Assembly: GCF_011421635.1 (NCBI RefSeq)
Contig: NZ_WTLI01000004.1
Span: 124,001-188,000, forward strand
Length of the DNA stretch: 64,000 bases
Origin: Paenibacillus turpanensis
GTDB lineage: Bacteria > Bacillota > Bacilli > Paenibacillales > YIM-B00363
Direction of reading: 5' to 3'
Part shown: positions 24,885-34,153 of the stretch, piece by piece
Numbering within the stretch: position 1 is the stretch's first letter
How the letters are laid out: the number at the start of each line of letters is the position of its first letter
Notes under the pieces: model-generated
Told to the model about the DNA's origin: nothing
Database searches by the model: none
What the model saw: the letters and a program-made list of their open reading frames with translations, nothing else
Translations under genes and position numbers: made by a program

Positions 24885-26012
24885 TTATTTCTTCACCGGA
24901 AACCAGCCCGGGGAATTGACAATCGCCTGCCACAGCGGCTCCGGAATAACTAAACGCTCTTGAGCGGTAAGGTCAAGCTCCGTTTCGATCTCCTGCTCGC
25001 GGCCCTGCTCCACCTTCTGCACCCAATCCGGGTCGATAATGAGCGGACGGCCGAGCGCGATTAGCGGAATACCACTTTCGTTGAAAGCTTTCAACGCTTC
25101 CTCCGCTTTATAGAGCGACCCCACCCCGATCAACGGCACACGGCCGCCGACACGGTCGCGAATAAGCTCGATGCGCGGACGCGCTTCTGCGCCGCGGCGA
25201 GCCTCCGACCAAAACTCCATCAAAGACACATGCAGGTAGTCCAGCCCTTTGTCCGCAAGCGCATCAATCAGCGCGAAGGTGTCGGTCATCGTAAGGCCGT
25301 TTTCCTCCGGCTCCTCCGGCGAGAAGCGGTAGCCGACAACGAAAGGCGCCCGAGCGTGCTCCTTCACAACGCGCTGCACTTCGTCCACAACGGCGAGCGG
25401 GAACGCAAGGCGTTTGTCCACACTGCCGCCCCAGCGGTCTTCCCGGCGGTTGGTGTGGCCGGAGAAAAACTGCTGAATCAGGTAGCCGTTGGCGCCGTGA
25501 ATTTCTACGCCGTCAAAGCCGGCTTCAATCGCCCGGCGGGCCGACTCGCCAAAATCGCGGATGATCGCCTCGATTTCCGCCTCCTCAAGCGCGCGCGGCG
25601 TGGCCGCATTCGGCTGATCCGGCGTTACAGCGCTTGCGCTCACCGGCTGGCCGTCCGGCAGCAGATCAGGCGGGCATTGGCGTCCGCCGTGGAAAATTTG
25701 CAGCACGGCCTTCGCGCCTTCACCCTTAATGGCGTCCGCTAGGCGACGTAAGCTAGGGATCAGCTCATCGCGATCGCTGCCGAATTCGCCGGGGAAGCCT
25801 TTGCCGCTGGCCGTTACATAAGCGCAGGCGGTAATGACCATGCCTGCACCGCCGGAACGGCGAATGTAATATTGAATTTCGTTGTCCGACACGGAGCCGT
25901 CCGGATTCGAAGCAAAGTTTGTCATCGGTGCCATGACAAGACGGTTTTTCAGCTCGATACCGGCTGGCAGCCGGTAAGACTCAAATAATGGGGCATAACT
26001 AGCAGTAGGCAT
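24885..26012 (-). CDS. NADH:flavin oxidoreductase of the Old Yellow Enzyme family
   Basis: About 375 residues, FMN-binding TIM barrel. Landmarks are LKNRLVMAPMTNFASNPDG (N-terminal FMN site), QIFHGGRQ, the active-site GVEIHGANGYLIQQFFSGHTNRREDRWGGS, and the C-terminal LIALGRPLIIDPDW. Members reduce activated C=C bonds of enones, nitro-esters or similar electrophiles using NAD(P)H. It is divergent from a luciferase-like monooxygenase, and both may answer to the same stress. The start at 26012 is supported by GGAGGAGAG seven bases upstream. Confidence 0.9.
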   Translation of the reverse strand: MPTASYAPLFESYRLPAGIELKNRLVMAPMTNFASNPDGSVSDNEIQYYIRRSGGAGMVITACAYVTASGKGFPGEFGSDRDELIPSLRRLADAIKGEGAKAVLQIFHGGRQCPPDLLPDGQPVSASAVTPDQPNAATPRALEEAEIEAIIRDFGESARRAIEAGFDGVEIHGANGYLIQQFFSGHTNRREDRWGGSVDKRLAFPLAVVDEVQRVVKEHARAPFVVGYRFSPEEPEENGLTMTDTFALIDALADKGLDYLHVSLMEFWSEARRGAEARPRIELIRDRVGGRVPLIGVGSLYKAEEALKAFNESGIPLIALGRPLIIDPDWVQKVEQGREQEIETELDLTAQERLVIPEPLWQAIVNSPGWFPVKK

Positions 26013-26234
26013 TTTGTTTCTCTCCTCCAAATGTATGGAATTTTCCTTATGTAGGCTTCCCAATACGCTTCCGCATCACTTGTAGCTGACGTCTATTTTT
26101 TCATCAAGCTGGTTGCGTTCGGGATTTGTATGTGCGGGCTCTATCTGTTACAATAATATTTACAGTTATAAAAGTCAATTCACAAATAAAAAATAATTTC
26201 TCATACTCAGCATTCCCAAGGAGGAATCCCCATC

Positions 26235-27281
26235 GTGTCTGAACATCAACCGTTGTCGTCTCCGCTGCCCGGCAGCGCGAATGGCATTACTTTATCCGTG
26301 CTCGATCTGGCCCCCGTCGTGGAGGGCAGCAATCCGGCCCAAGCCTTCCGCAACACGCTCGATCTCGCCCAGCATGCGGAAGCATGGGGTTACCATCGCT
26401 ACTGGCTTGCGGAGCATCATAATATGCCCGGCATCGCCAGCTCCGCGACCTCGCTTGTGATTTCGCATGTCGCGGCGGGCACCAGCCGCATCCGCGTCGG
26501 CTCCGGCGGCATCATGCTGCCGAACCATGCGCCGCTTGTCATCGCCGAGCAGTTTGGCACGCTCGAGTCGCTTTACCCGGGCCGTATCGACCTCGGCCTC
26601 GGCCGGGCGCCCGGCTCCGACCACCTCACGGCGCGTGCGCTTCGCCGCGGACTCGGCGGCAGCAGCGGCCAGGACTTCCCGGAGCTGCTGAGCGAGCTGC
26701 GCGGCTACTTCAACCCCGCGGACAACCCGCATCCGCATGGCGTGCGCGCCGTCCCGGGCGAAGGCCTGAGCGTGCCGATCTGGCTGCTCGGCTCCAGCGG
26801 CTTCAGCGCGCAGCTGGCCGCTCAGCTGGGGCTGCCATTCGCGTTCGCGAGCCACTTCGCGCCGGATTATTTGCTGCCGGCGCTGGATCTGTACCGCAGC
26901 AGCTTCCGGCCTTCCGCCGAGCTTGAGAAGCCTTACGCGATGGTCGGCGTAAACATCATCGTAGCGGACACCGATGAAGAAGCGAAGAAGCTCTCGACTT
27001 CGCAGCAGCTTCAATTCCTGAACCTCGTTCGCGGACGCACCGGACTGCTCCAGCCTCCGGTAGAGAGCATGGAGCCTTACTGGGCGCCGCACGAGAAGGA
27101 AGCGGTATATCGCCAGCTTTCCTATTCCATCGCGGGCAATCCCGATACCGTTACGCAGCGCCTGAAGCAGATCATCGAAGAAACGCAGGCCGATGAGCTT
27201 ATCGTGACGTCCCATATCTACGATCACCAGGCACGTCTTCATTCCTACCAGCTGCTCGCAGAAATCGGTAAGCAGCTATAA
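26235..27281 (+). CDS. Luciferase-like flavin-dependent monooxygenase
   Basis: 348 residues, LLM-class TIM barrel. The N-terminal [65 protein letters not shown] and [12 protein letters not shown] motifs are those of the MsnO8/YhbW-like subgroup. These enzymes use reduced flavin and oxygen on small organic substrates; the substrate is unknown. GTG start with AAGGAGGAATCC upstream. The divergent 170-bp spacer to the OYE gene is AT-rich, with TTACAATAATATTTAC-type dyads that could bind a MarR or HxlR-type regulator not encoded nearby. Confidence 0.87.
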   Translation: MSEHQPLSSPLPGSANGITLSVLDLAPVVEGSNPAQAFRNTLDLAQHAEAWGYHRYWLAEHHNMPGIASSATSLVISHVAAGTSRIRVGSGGIMLPNHAPLVIAEQFGTLESLYPGRIDLGLGRAPGSDHLTARALRRGLGGSSGQDFPELLSELRGYFNPADNPHPHGVRAVPGEGLSVPIWLLGSSGFSAQLAAQLGLPFAFASHFAPDYLLPALDLYRSSFRPSAELEKPYAMVGVNIIVADTDEEAKKLSTSQQLQFLNLVRGRTGLLQPPVESMEPYWAPHEKEAVYRQLSYSIAGNPDTVTQRLKQIIEETQADELIVTSHIYDHQARLHSYQLLAEIGKQL

Positions 27282-27298
27282 GCTGCCAAGCTAGCACG

Positions 27299-27335
27299 GA
27301 CACCCCTTCTATCTCCGCATAGAAGGGGTGTTTTT
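27299..27335 (+). terminator. Intrinsic terminator after the luciferase-like gene
   Basis: ACACCCCTTCTA and TAGAAGGGGTGT form a 12-bp stem with a short loop, followed by TTTTT. Confidence 0.92.
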
Positions 27336-27455
27336 AATGCTATACGCACTCTCTTATTCCAACAATCCCCTTAGCTAATATTGTAGGTTTTAGTCGAATT
27401 GTGTCGAATATAACAGACAGAACGCAGACTACTCAAACGGTAGGGGGATATCACT

Positions 27456-29168
27456 TTGTCATGGTTTAAAAATCAGAAGGTCTCTGTCAAAATACTTAGT
27501 CTCATTTCACTCTTTTCCCTTTTCCTTTGTATATTGGGCGGACAAGGATACCTCTCCTTATATACCGTCCAACAAAATGCGGACCATATGTACCAAGAAA
27601 AAATGATTCCCAATGAGCTCATCAATCAAATTCTCACGAACAATTCTTTGATCAACTCTTATCAATTGGAGCTAATGCTTACACAGGACACTGGTAAGCA
27701 GCAGGAAATTAACAATAAGGTGCAGGCCATTATTCAAACGAGCATTTCCGCCCAAAAGCAGCTGGAAGAAATCGGGCTAACCCCAGAAGCCCTAACGAAA
27801 TACAAGCACTTCAAAAGCCTTATCCCAGTAAGCAATAAAGAACGGGACATTATGCTCTCCCTATTAAACACGAACCAAATTGAAGAAGCCTTCACACATT
27901 ACAACACAAAACTAAAGCCGATCCGTACCGAAATTATTGAAACTTTAACAGACATTAAAAACATCAACCAGACCGATGCCCAGCACTTCAACGACGATAA
28001 CAAAATCGAAGCAGAGCAGTCCCAACTCTTTTTCGTGATTTTAACTATCGCAGCGATACTTATCTGCGGCTGGATCGGTTTCGCCATCTCTAAATTGGTT
28101 ACAAAACCGATTCACCACATGGAGGCATTAATGTCCCAAGCAAAAGACGGGGACTTATCCGTTATGGGTTCGTACTCCTCTAGGGATGAGCTCGGACGTT
28201 TAACGGCGAGCTTTAACGAAATGCTGGACGGGCTTCGCACCATTATTCAACGCATCCGATTGAGCTCTGAAAATTTATCGACAAGCTCCGAGGAGCTGTC
28301 TGCAGGTGCACTTGAAACAAGTACAGCCTCAGAGCATGTTACCGCGGAAATTCAGGAGATAGCAGACAATTCTAATCTGCAGCTTCGCGCTGCCCAAGAA
28401 TGTGTTCGCACAATGGTAGAGCTCAGCACAGGGATTATGCGGATTGCAGAATCTTCTTCATCGGTGTCCAGCTTGTCTCAATTTACAACACAGCAAGCGT
28501 TGGAGGGCACCCAAAAAATTGAACGGGTCAGCCAACAAATGAATTCCATTTTGCATACCTCGCAGGAGTCCGCAACAGTGATCCGACAGCTGGAGCAGCA
28601 CTCTGCAGAGATCGGTTCCATTGTAAGCATCATTAAAGAAATTTCGTCCCAAATTAATTTGTTATCCTTAAATGCTTCCATTGAAGCAGCCAGAGCCGGC
28701 GAATCTGGACGCGGCTTTGCCGTCGTTGCTCATGAGGTGAAAAAACTGGCCGAGCAATCGGATCAGTCTTCAACGCAAATCGCGGCCATCATTGAACAGA
28801 TTCAATCGCAAACCGCAGCTGCTGTTGCGGTATTGGAGCGAGAAAACCAGGAGGTTATCGCAGGACAGCAAGGAATGAACGATGCAAGCCGGTCTTTCCA
28901 AACGATACTGTCTTCCATTACTGAGGTAAGCCAGCAGCTCGAAGAAATTTCCGCTGCCTCTCAGCAAATGTCCGCTAGTTCTGAGGAAATTACCGCCTCC
29001 CTACACCAAGTAGAAGGTGCATCCCAAGGCTCCTATACAAGGTCCCAAAATATTGCCGCCGCATCCGAACAGCAGCTGGCGACAATGAAGGATGTGGAAG
29101 CGGCCGTGCATACTTTAGCTGTCATGGCTCAAGAGCTGCAAGAGATATCTACAAAATTTAAGCTTTAA
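27456..29168 (+). CDS. Methyl-accepting chemotaxis protein
   Basis: 570 residues. Membrane segment at about 13-35, an extracellular four-helix-type sensor region (about 36-190) with several Gln/Asn-rich helices, a second membrane segment ([21 protein letters not shown], about 192-212), a HAMP domain, and a long helical signalling domain. The conserved hairpin tip is recognisable at [36 protein letters not shown]. The start is TTG (MSWFKNQK) with AGGGGG upstream. No che gene is nearby, so it feeds a chemotaxis pathway encoded elsewhere. The ligand is unknown. Confidence 0.92.
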   Translation: MSWFKNQKVSVKILSLISLFSLFLCILGGQGYLSLYTVQQNADHMYQEKMIPNELINQILTNNSLINSYQLELMLTQDTGKQQEINNKVQAIIQTSISAQKQLEEIGLTPEALTKYKHFKSLIPVSNKERDIMLSLLNTNQIEEAFTHYNTKLKPIRTEIIETLTDIKNINQTDAQHFNDDNKIEAEQSQLFFVILTIAAILICGWIGFAISKLVTKPIHHMEALMSQAKDGDLSVMGSYSSRDELGRLTASFNEMLDGLRTIIQRIRLSSENLSTSSEELSAGALETSTASEHVTAEIQEIADNSNLQLRAAQECVRTMVELSTGIMRIAESSSSVSSLSQFTTQQALEGTQKIERVSQQMNSILHTSQESATVIRQLEQHSAEIGSIVSIIKEISSQINLLSLNASIEAARAGESGRGFAVVAHEVKKLAEQSDQSSTQIAAIIEQIQSQTAAAVAVLERENQEVIAGQQGMNDASRSFQTILSSITEVSQQLEEISAASQQMSASSEEITASLHQVEGASQGSYTRSQNIAAASEQQLATMKDVEAAVHTLAVMAQELQEISTKFKL

Positions 29169-29192
29169 TGATTGTCTGTACTCATTTGCAGG

Positions 29193-29227
29193 GCCGGTGC
29201 TGGTGGCAACCAGTTTCCGGCTTTTTT
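29193..29227 (+). terminator. Intrinsic terminator after the chemoreceptor gene
   Basis: GCCGG...CCGGC enclosing CTGGT/ACCAG, followed by TTTTTT. Confidence 0.85.
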
Positions 29228-29274
29228 ACTCACTGAACCGGCTAAACTCCAAAATAACGCGGTGATTGTCCCAA

Positions 29275-29808
29275 CTACCTCGCCTTCATTTTCTCACGAA
29301 CAAAAATAACATTCTTTTCGTCATGTCCGCGCTTCTTAGACCCCGCCCTTTTCCTGCCGCCGATCCGGCCCTCCTGCCAAAGCTGGTAGCCATACAGAAG
29401 CACCGCAATAAAAAGCATTAGCGAAAGATTTGCCAGAGGGGTGATCTTTCCCGTTTCTCTCACTTCCAGAGCATTCAGCCATCGGGCCAAGCCAAAGCCA
29501 TAAATCGAGTCGATTATTGCATTGACGATCATGTATACCCAAAACTTACCGAACGTAAAAACAAAAATCCAAATCGTCCCCGCCAAAAACATTCCATATA
29601 CGGTATACAGCGGCATCATTTTATCCCAAGCAAAGATCGACTCTTTAAACCGCCACCAATCATATTCATTTGCCATTTGCCCAATGATCGAATTAATCAC
29701 CGTTGCCAACAGAGCCACCGGCATAAATCGCCGAAGCTGCTCCCCTTTCAAGAAAATCAACGATAACCAAGGAACTACAAATAAACCCCATAAAATCGTC
29801 TTCACCAT
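29275..29808 (-). CDS. Small multi-pass membrane protein (CBO0543-like)
   Basis: 177 residues with four or five hydrophobic segments (about 3-20, 28-45, 68-100 and 127-140) and a strongly basic C-terminal tail of about 35 residues. The pattern resembles the CBO0543 family of uncharacterised Firmicute membrane proteins, with the motif EYDWWRFKESIFAWDKMMPLY. No function is known. It is divergent from a lipoprotein gene and I see no operon partner. Confidence 0.65.
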   Translation of the reverse strand: MVKTILWGLFVVPWLSLIFLKGEQLRRFMPVALLATVINSIIGQMANEYDWWRFKESIFAWDKMMPLYTVYGMFLAGTIWIFVFTFGKFWVYMIVNAIIDSIYGFGLARWLNALEVRETGKITPLANLSLMLFIAVLLYGYQLWQEGRIGGRKRAGSKKRGHDEKNVIFVREKMKAR

Positions 29809-29986
29809 AGCTGCAACGCTTCCTTTTCTCCAAAAATCAGCTCCTACTAATTTTGTTTAATTGTTACAATTGTTATTCTTTTTGATAAAAGGACCCCCAG
29901 CGGCAACATTGCCAACCCTGCTTACGTCACTGTATGTACATTCATTCCGTCTTCTATAAAACGAATCAAGGAGGGTTAACCCTGAC

Positions 29987-30478
29987 ATGAAAAATGTGAT
30001 CGCGATTTATTTGCTTGGATGCTTTCTTCTGCTGCTGGGCGGGTGCGCGCAACCCATCGAAGGCGATGAACGAACCGCTGAACAGTATGTGAAGGAACAT
30101 GGTTATGATATTGTTTCGCGAAAAGGCAAGATCCACACGTACACGTTGGATAAGAGTAAGTTGTACGGAAGTACGGAATCGACGCCCTATCAGCAAAGCT
30201 GGAGCGTTCAAAGCGTAGCTCCGGATCCCTATTTTGGCAGCGTAATTGATATCTATCGGTTTGTCGTTTCCAGCCATCCATTAGAAAAACAGTATGATTC
30301 CAACGTTAACGTTTACATCATGATCTCCAAAGGGAACGTCATTGGCGGGTACTCATTCCCCAATGTTGATGGTTTGGCGGGCAGCGCGTATTCCCTGGAT
30401 GGCAAAACATTGGAGGAAATCACGGGAATGACTTTCGCCGAATGGTCGAAAGAGTGGAAAAAGAAATACGGCGAGTAA
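29987..30478 (+). CDS. Predicted lipoprotein, function unknown (DUF4830-like pattern)
   Basis: 163 residues. Lipobox LLGGC (cysteine at about residue 20) follows a short signal peptide. The mature part begins with a segment TAEQYVKEHGYDIVSRKGKIHTYTL that resembles the DUF4830 repeat found in other Firmicute lipoproteins, and ends with EEITGMTFAEWSKEWKKKYG. I cannot assign a role. The ATG follows AAGGAGGG with good spacing. Only this gene is on its transcript. Confidence 0.65.
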   Translation: MKNVIAIYLLGCFLLLLGGCAQPIEGDERTAEQYVKEHGYDIVSRKGKIHTYTLDKSKLYGSTESTPYQQSWSVQSVAPDPYFGSVIDIYRFVVSSHPLEKQYDSNVNVYIMISKGNVIGGYSFPNVDGLAGSAYSLDGKTLEEITGMTFAEWSKEWKKKYGE

Positions 30479-30542
30479 ACGGCTTACGCTCAAGCAGGTT
30501 TCGCTTGAGGTGTAAGCTTGTCATCACAATCGCCGTCCCATG

Positions 30543-30574
30543 AAAAAGAGACAGCGATTTCGTCGCTGTCTCTT
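30543..30574 (-). terminator. Intrinsic terminator after metQ
   Basis: On the minus strand AGAGACAGCGA pairs with TCGCTGTCTCT, followed by TTTTC. A separate hairpin at 30482-30517 (GCTTACGCTCAAGC with GCTTGAGGTGTAAGC) may end the lipoprotein transcript from the other side, but lacks a U-tract. Confidence 0.9.
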
Positions 30575-30589
30575 GAGGTAAACCAATAT

Positions 30590-31450
30590 TTATTTCTTCG
30601 CCATCCACTCCGGCTTGGAGAAGCCCTTGAACTGCTCGTCAATCGCCTTCTCGAATTCCGGCGATTCGATCACAGCCTTCAGATCCTTCGCAAACTGCGC
30701 TTCGATGTCTGCTGTTTTTACAGCGACAACGTTGCGGTAGTTTTCGTTCATGTTTTCCAGCTTAATCGCGGAAGTCAGGTCCATCTTTGCCGCAAGCGCA
30801 AAGTTGCCCGGAACAACCGCAAGGTCCGTGCTGTCCACGGTACGAGGAAGCTGAGCTGCCTCAAGCGGTTTTACAACGAGGTTTTTCGGGTTTTGCTCGA
30901 TATCCTTCTCGGAAATCTTCGACGGGTCCGCATCCTTTTTCACGGTAACGATGCCGATATCCTGCAGCATCAGAAGGGTACGCGCAAGGTTCGCCGGGTC
31001 GTTCGGAACCGCAAGCGTGCTGCCTTCCTTAATTTCTTCCAGCGTCTTGAACTTTTTGGAATATAAGCCCATCGGAGCCGTCGGCACGCTGATGACTTCT
31101 TTAAGATCAAGCTTGTTGTCTGCCGAGAATTTCTTCAAATAAATAATGTGCTGGAACAGGTTCGCGTCGATCGAGCCGTTCGCCAGCGCTTTGTTCGGCT
31201 GTACATAATCGTTGAACTCCACAACTTCAATGGTGTAGCCCTTCTTCTCCATGATCGGCTTGATTGCCTTGGATACCATGTCGCTGTATGGGCCTGCCGT
31301 TGCGCCGATCTTCAGCGCCGGCTTCTCCAGCTTTGCCCCTTCGCTTGGCGCAGGCGCCGCAGCGTTATTGGACTCTTCTTTGCCGCCGCAAGCGGCAAGC
31401 AGGGAAATGATCATCGCCAAAACCATGACCAGGGTGACATTCTTTCTCAT
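30590..31450 (-). CDS. metQ: MetQ, methionine-binding lipoprotein of the MetNIQ importer
   Basis: 286 residues. Lipobox LLAAC (cysteine about residue 21), then the NlpA/MetQ fold: LKIGATAGPYSDM, VEFNDYVQPNKALANGSIDANLFQH, NDPANLARTLLMLQDIG and AAQLPRTVDSTDLAVVPGNFAL, all typical of MetQ. It captures methionine, including D-methionine in some species, outside the membrane. It is the third gene of metNIQ, 43 bp after metI, and is followed by a terminator. Confidence 0.93.
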   Translation of the reverse strand: MRKNVTLVMVLAMIISLLAACGGKEESNNAAAPAPSEGAKLEKPALKIGATAGPYSDMVSKAIKPIMEKKGYTIEVVEFNDYVQPNKALANGSIDANLFQHIIYLKKFSADNKLDLKEVISVPTAPMGLYSKKFKTLEEIKEGSTLAVPNDPANLARTLLMLQDIGIVTVKKDADPSKISEKDIEQNPKNLVVKPLEAAQLPRTVDSTDLAVVPGNFALAAKMDLTSAIKLENMNENYRNVVAVKTADIEAQFAKDLKAVIESPEFEKAIDEQFKGFSKPEWMAKK

Positions 31451-31493
31451 GCTGTTCTTCTCTCCTCTTAACCTATAATATAGTCTATTTATC

Positions 31494-32159
31494 TCAACGC
31501 TTATCTACTTTACGCGCCGCCCAATCGCCAATAAATTGAATGATTTGGACGAGCACAATCAGCAGAATGACCGTTGTGAACAAAACTTGATTGTCGTACC
31601 GGTAGTAGCCGAAACGAATCGCCAAGTCGCCGATTCCGCCGCCGCCAACTGTTCCGGCCATGGCCGAAAATCCAAGCAAGCTGATCGCGGTGATCGTAAG
31701 TCCGGATATAATGCCGGACTTCGCTTCCGGCAGCAGCACCTCGCGAATAATGAGCCAAGGCTTGGCACCGACGGCTACCGCCGCTTCGATGACACCCTTG
31801 TTCACTTCCCGCAGGGAAGCCTCCACCAGCCGTGCATAAAAAGGAATCGCCGCTACCGACAACGGCACCGCCGCAGCGGACGGCCCGATCGTGGTGCCGA
31901 GAATCCACTGCGTAAACGGAAGCAGCAGCACGAGCAGGATTAGGAACGGAATCGAGCGAATCAGATTCGCCACAAAGCCCAAGGTTACATTCATGAAGCG
32001 ATTCTCAAAAAACAGCCCTCTATCGCTAATAAATAGCAAAATGCCGATGGGAATGCCGACAACGATCGCAATCCCGAGCGAAATCCCGCACATGTACAAC
32101 GTTTCCCAGAATGCCTTGAGCATTTCCGGCAGCAGCTGCATAAAATCACTCTCCGACAC
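31494..32159 (-). CDS. metI: MetI, methionine ABC importer permease
   Basis: 221 residues with five or six membrane segments. The MetI pattern ESLREVNKGVIEAAVAVGAKPWLIIREVLLPEAKSGIISGLT is the coupling-helix (EAA) loop, and AMAGTVGGGGIGDLAIRFGYYRY is characteristic of MetI. GTG 32159 overlaps the metN end by 14 bp and has GGAGG upstream; an ATG six codons later, also with a GGAG, is possible. Confidence 0.92.
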   Translation of the reverse strand: MSESDFMQLLPEMLKAFWETLYMCGISLGIAIVVGIPIGILLFISDRGLFFENRFMNVTLGFVANLIRSIPFLILLVLLLPFTQWILGTTIGPSAAAVPLSVAAIPFYARLVEASLREVNKGVIEAAVAVGAKPWLIIREVLLPEAKSGIISGLTITAISLLGFSAMAGTVGGGGIGDLAIRFGYYRYDNQVLFTTVILLIVLVQIIQFIGDWAARKVDKR

Positions 32160-33168
32160 GGCTGATCACCTCCACTCCGCAGGACCGGTCTACGAGAAAC
32201 TGCAGTGCTTTCTCAATCTCTTGGGTATCCCCGGTCACTTCCATAATAAAGGTGCCGAGAGGCTTGTCCCCAATATAGTCGATTTTGCCGTGAAGAATGT
32301 TGGCTTGAATGCCGCTATGCTTCAGCATATCGTTGACAATGGCCTGCTCCGCCGCATCGTCACGGAATAACACCTTGACCACTTTTCCGGCTGGGTCGAG
32401 CTTGCTCCAAATTTTCGAAGGGAGCTTGAACTCCAGCGTATTGCGGATAAATTCCTTCGTCAGCGGCTGCACCGGGTTGGCGAAAATATCGTACACGTCG
32501 CCTTCTTCGATGATTTGGCCCTTCTGCATAATGGCGACTCGGCTGCAAAGATCCTTCACAACCTCCATCTCGTGCGTGATGAGCACGATCGTAAGGCCCA
32601 GCTTCTGATTGATCTCGCGCAGCAGCTCCAGAATCGACTGCGTCGTAATCGGATCGAGCGCAGAGGTCGCCTCGTCGCACAAGAGCACGTTCGGCTCGTT
32701 CGCCAACGCGCGGGCAATGCCGACCCGCTGCTTTTGCCCCCCGCTCAATTGCCCGGGGTAGTGATCCGCATACTCGGCCAGTCCGACCAGCTGCAGCAGC
32801 TCACTCACGCGCTTGCTGATATCGGCGGGCGCTTTTCCCGCCGCCTTCAGCGCAAAGGCAACGTTATCAAAGACCGTCTTGCTGACGATGAGGTTAAAAT
32901 GCTGAAAGATCATGCCGATCTTCTGCCGCGCCATACGCAGCTGGTCCTTGGACAAGGAGGTTAGGTCCACCCCGTCAACGATGACCTGCCCCGTTGTCGG
33001 CTTCTCCAGCAGGTTGATACAGCGCAGCACCGAGCTTTTCCCCGCGCCGCTGTACCCGACGATTCCGTAAATTTCACCCTTCGGAATGGTCAAATGAACC
33101 TGATCGACACCGATGACGATGCCTTTTTTCGTTTTGTATTCCTTGCGCAGGTTTATAAGTTGGATCAT
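32146..33168 (-). CDS. metN: MetN, methionine ABC importer ATPase
   Basis: About 340 residues. Walker A GYSGAGKSS, LSGGQKQR signature, Walker B VLLCDEATSALD and H-loop LITHEM, followed by a C-terminal NIL domain (about 265-340) that binds methionine and inhibits transport when internal methionine is high. The start at 33168 has GGAGG upstream; the 17 codons preceding it overlap the leader terminator and are not coding. It is the first gene of the operon, behind a strong promoter and structured leader. Confidence 0.93.
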   Translation of the reverse strand: MIQLINLRKEYKTKKGIVIGVDQVHLTIPKGEIYGIVGYSGAGKSSVLRCINLLEKPTTGQVIVDGVDLTSLSKDQLRMARQKIGMIFQHFNLIVSKTVFDNVAFALKAAGKAPADISKRVSELLQLVGLAEYADHYPGQLSGGQKQRVGIARALANEPNVLLCDEATSALDPITTQSILELLREINQKLGLTIVLITHEMEVVKDLCSRVAIMQKGQIIEEGDVYDIFANPVQPLTKEFIRNTLEFKLPSKIWSKLDPAGKVVKVLFRDDAAEQAIVNDMLKHSGIQANILHGKIDYIGDKPLGTFIMEVTGDTQEIEKALQFLVDRSCGVEVISRVGE

Positions 33169-33187
33169 CGATGCTGTCCCTCCAAGT

Positions 33188-33308
33188 AAAAACACCTTTT
33201 CCATTTGAAAAGGCGTCACCCACGAAAACGTATTGATCTATCAGAAAGAGACCGCCGCCGAATCCCGGTAGACTCCCTTTCATTCCACGTTTTACTAGAT
33301 TGATAGAT
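33188..33308 (-). ncRNA. Structured leader with terminator upstream of metN (attenuator candidate)
   Basis: In the minus-strand RNA, ATCTATCA (33308-33301) pairs with TGATAGAT (33243-33236), and AAAACGT (33293-33287) pairs with ACGTTTT (33231-33225). These two helices cross each other, so they form a pseudoknot or are alternatives. Between them lies a hairpin built on GAAAG/CTTTC and ACCG/CGGT (33281-33244). An intrinsic terminator, ACGCCTTTTC/GAAAAGGTGT followed by TTTT, lies at 33216-33188 just before the metN ribosome binding site. I find neither the S-box core nor the T-box TGGNACCGCG motif. By analogy with metNIQ in other Firmicutes, it probably responds to methionine or SAM status. Confidence 0.6.
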
Positions 33309-33315
33309 GTGTTAA

Positions 33316-33344
33316 ATCATACTATTTTACTGGGGTTTTGTCAA
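33316..33344 (-). promoter_or_regulatory. Strong sigma-A promoter of metNIQ
   Basis: On the minus strand TTGACA (33344-33339) and TATGAT (33321-33316) are 17 nt apart, a near-consensus promoter. Transcription should start near 33309, exactly at the first helix of the leader. Confidence 0.85.
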
Positions 33345-33378
33345 TGAAAATCGACATTTTTCGCGGTTGCTTTTCTCC

Positions 33379-33963
33379 TTAGTTCTGGGGCATTTCACTC
33401 CACTTATTTGTTTGAATCGGCGGTGTATAACCAGCCATTCGCGCAAGCAGCTTATCCGCCTCGCTTTCTACAAGCAGCAGCCCTAAATTGGTTTCGCGCA
33501 TAAAGCCCGCTTCCACCGTTTGCTTAAGCATGGCGACGAGAGGCTCATAAAAACCGTGTACATTCAACACGCCTACCGGCTTCTTATGAATGCCGATTTG
33601 CGACCAGCTCAGCACCTCAAACAGCTCCTCATAGGTGCCTAAGCCGCCGGGCAGCGCTATATACCCATCCGTCAGCTTCGTCATCAGCGCCTTCCGTTCG
33701 TGCATGCCGTCCACCTCATGCAGCTCGCTTAAGCCGTTATGCACCATTTCCCCTTGAAACAGGTTGCGCGGCATGACTCCAATGACCGTACCGCCCTCCT
33801 GAAGCACAGTATCGGCGATCCTCCCCATTAAGCCGATTTTCGAGCCGCCATAAACGAGCTCCAGCTTGCGAGACGCAATCTCCTGCCCCAGCTTTACCGC
33901 TGCCAGCTCATATTCAAGACTAGTCCCTACATTCGATCCGGCAAACACACATACTCTTTTCAT
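33379..33963 (-). CDS. LOG-family (YvdD-like) nucleotide phosphoribohydrolase
   Basis: About 194 residues. The N-terminal MKRVCVFAGSNVGTSLEYE, the YGGSKIGLMG glycine loop and LPGGLGTYEELFE are the hallmark LOG motifs; the PGGxGTxxE signature carries the catalytic Glu and the base-binding residues. Such enzymes cleave ribose 5-phosphate from nucleoside monophosphates, including cytokinin-type AMP derivatives. They were long mis-annotated as lysine decarboxylases. ATG 33963 has GAGAGGAAG upstream; an in-frame ATG five codons earlier is crowded by its own site. Confidence 0.9.
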   Translation of the reverse strand: MKRVCVFAGSNVGTSLEYELAAVKLGQEIASRKLELVYGGSKIGLMGRIADTVLQEGGTVIGVMPRNLFQGEMVHNGLSELHEVDGMHERKALMTKLTDGYIALPGGLGTYEELFEVLSWSQIGIHKKPVGVLNVHGFYEPLVAMLKQTVEAGFMRETNLGLLLVESEADKLLARMAGYTPPIQTNKWSEMPQN

Positions 33964-34079
33964 ATGCTTCCTCTCCATTTCCTCTCTCTAGTAAATCAAT
34001 GCGAGATCATAGACAACCAAATTATACCATCAACTAATTTTGTTTTCCTCGCAGCAAGCCACGACTTTTCCATACATGC

Positions 34080-34140
34080 AAAAAATACAGGAATCTTAGC
34101 CCGGGAGCTCCCTCCCATCCGACTAAAACCCTGTATTTTT
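34080..34140 (-). terminator. Terminator after rlmN
   Basis: On the minus strand AAAAATACAGG pairs with CCTGTATTTTTT across a 35-nt loop that itself contains GGGAG/CTCCC. The U-tract is on both strands, so it may act in both directions. Confidence 0.75.
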
Positions 34141-34153
34141 GCACTCAGATCAA

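Noticed and set aside
26292-27242. A 316-codon open frame on the minus strand
   Set aside because: Antisense to the luciferase-like monooxygenase; repetitive Arg/Ala/Glu composition and no ribosome binding site.
33169-33310. S-box or T-box identity for the metNIQ leader
   Set aside because: The conserved S-box core and the T-box TGGNACCGCG segment are not present. CGTGGGTGACGCC has only a superficial resemblance to a T-box antiterminator.
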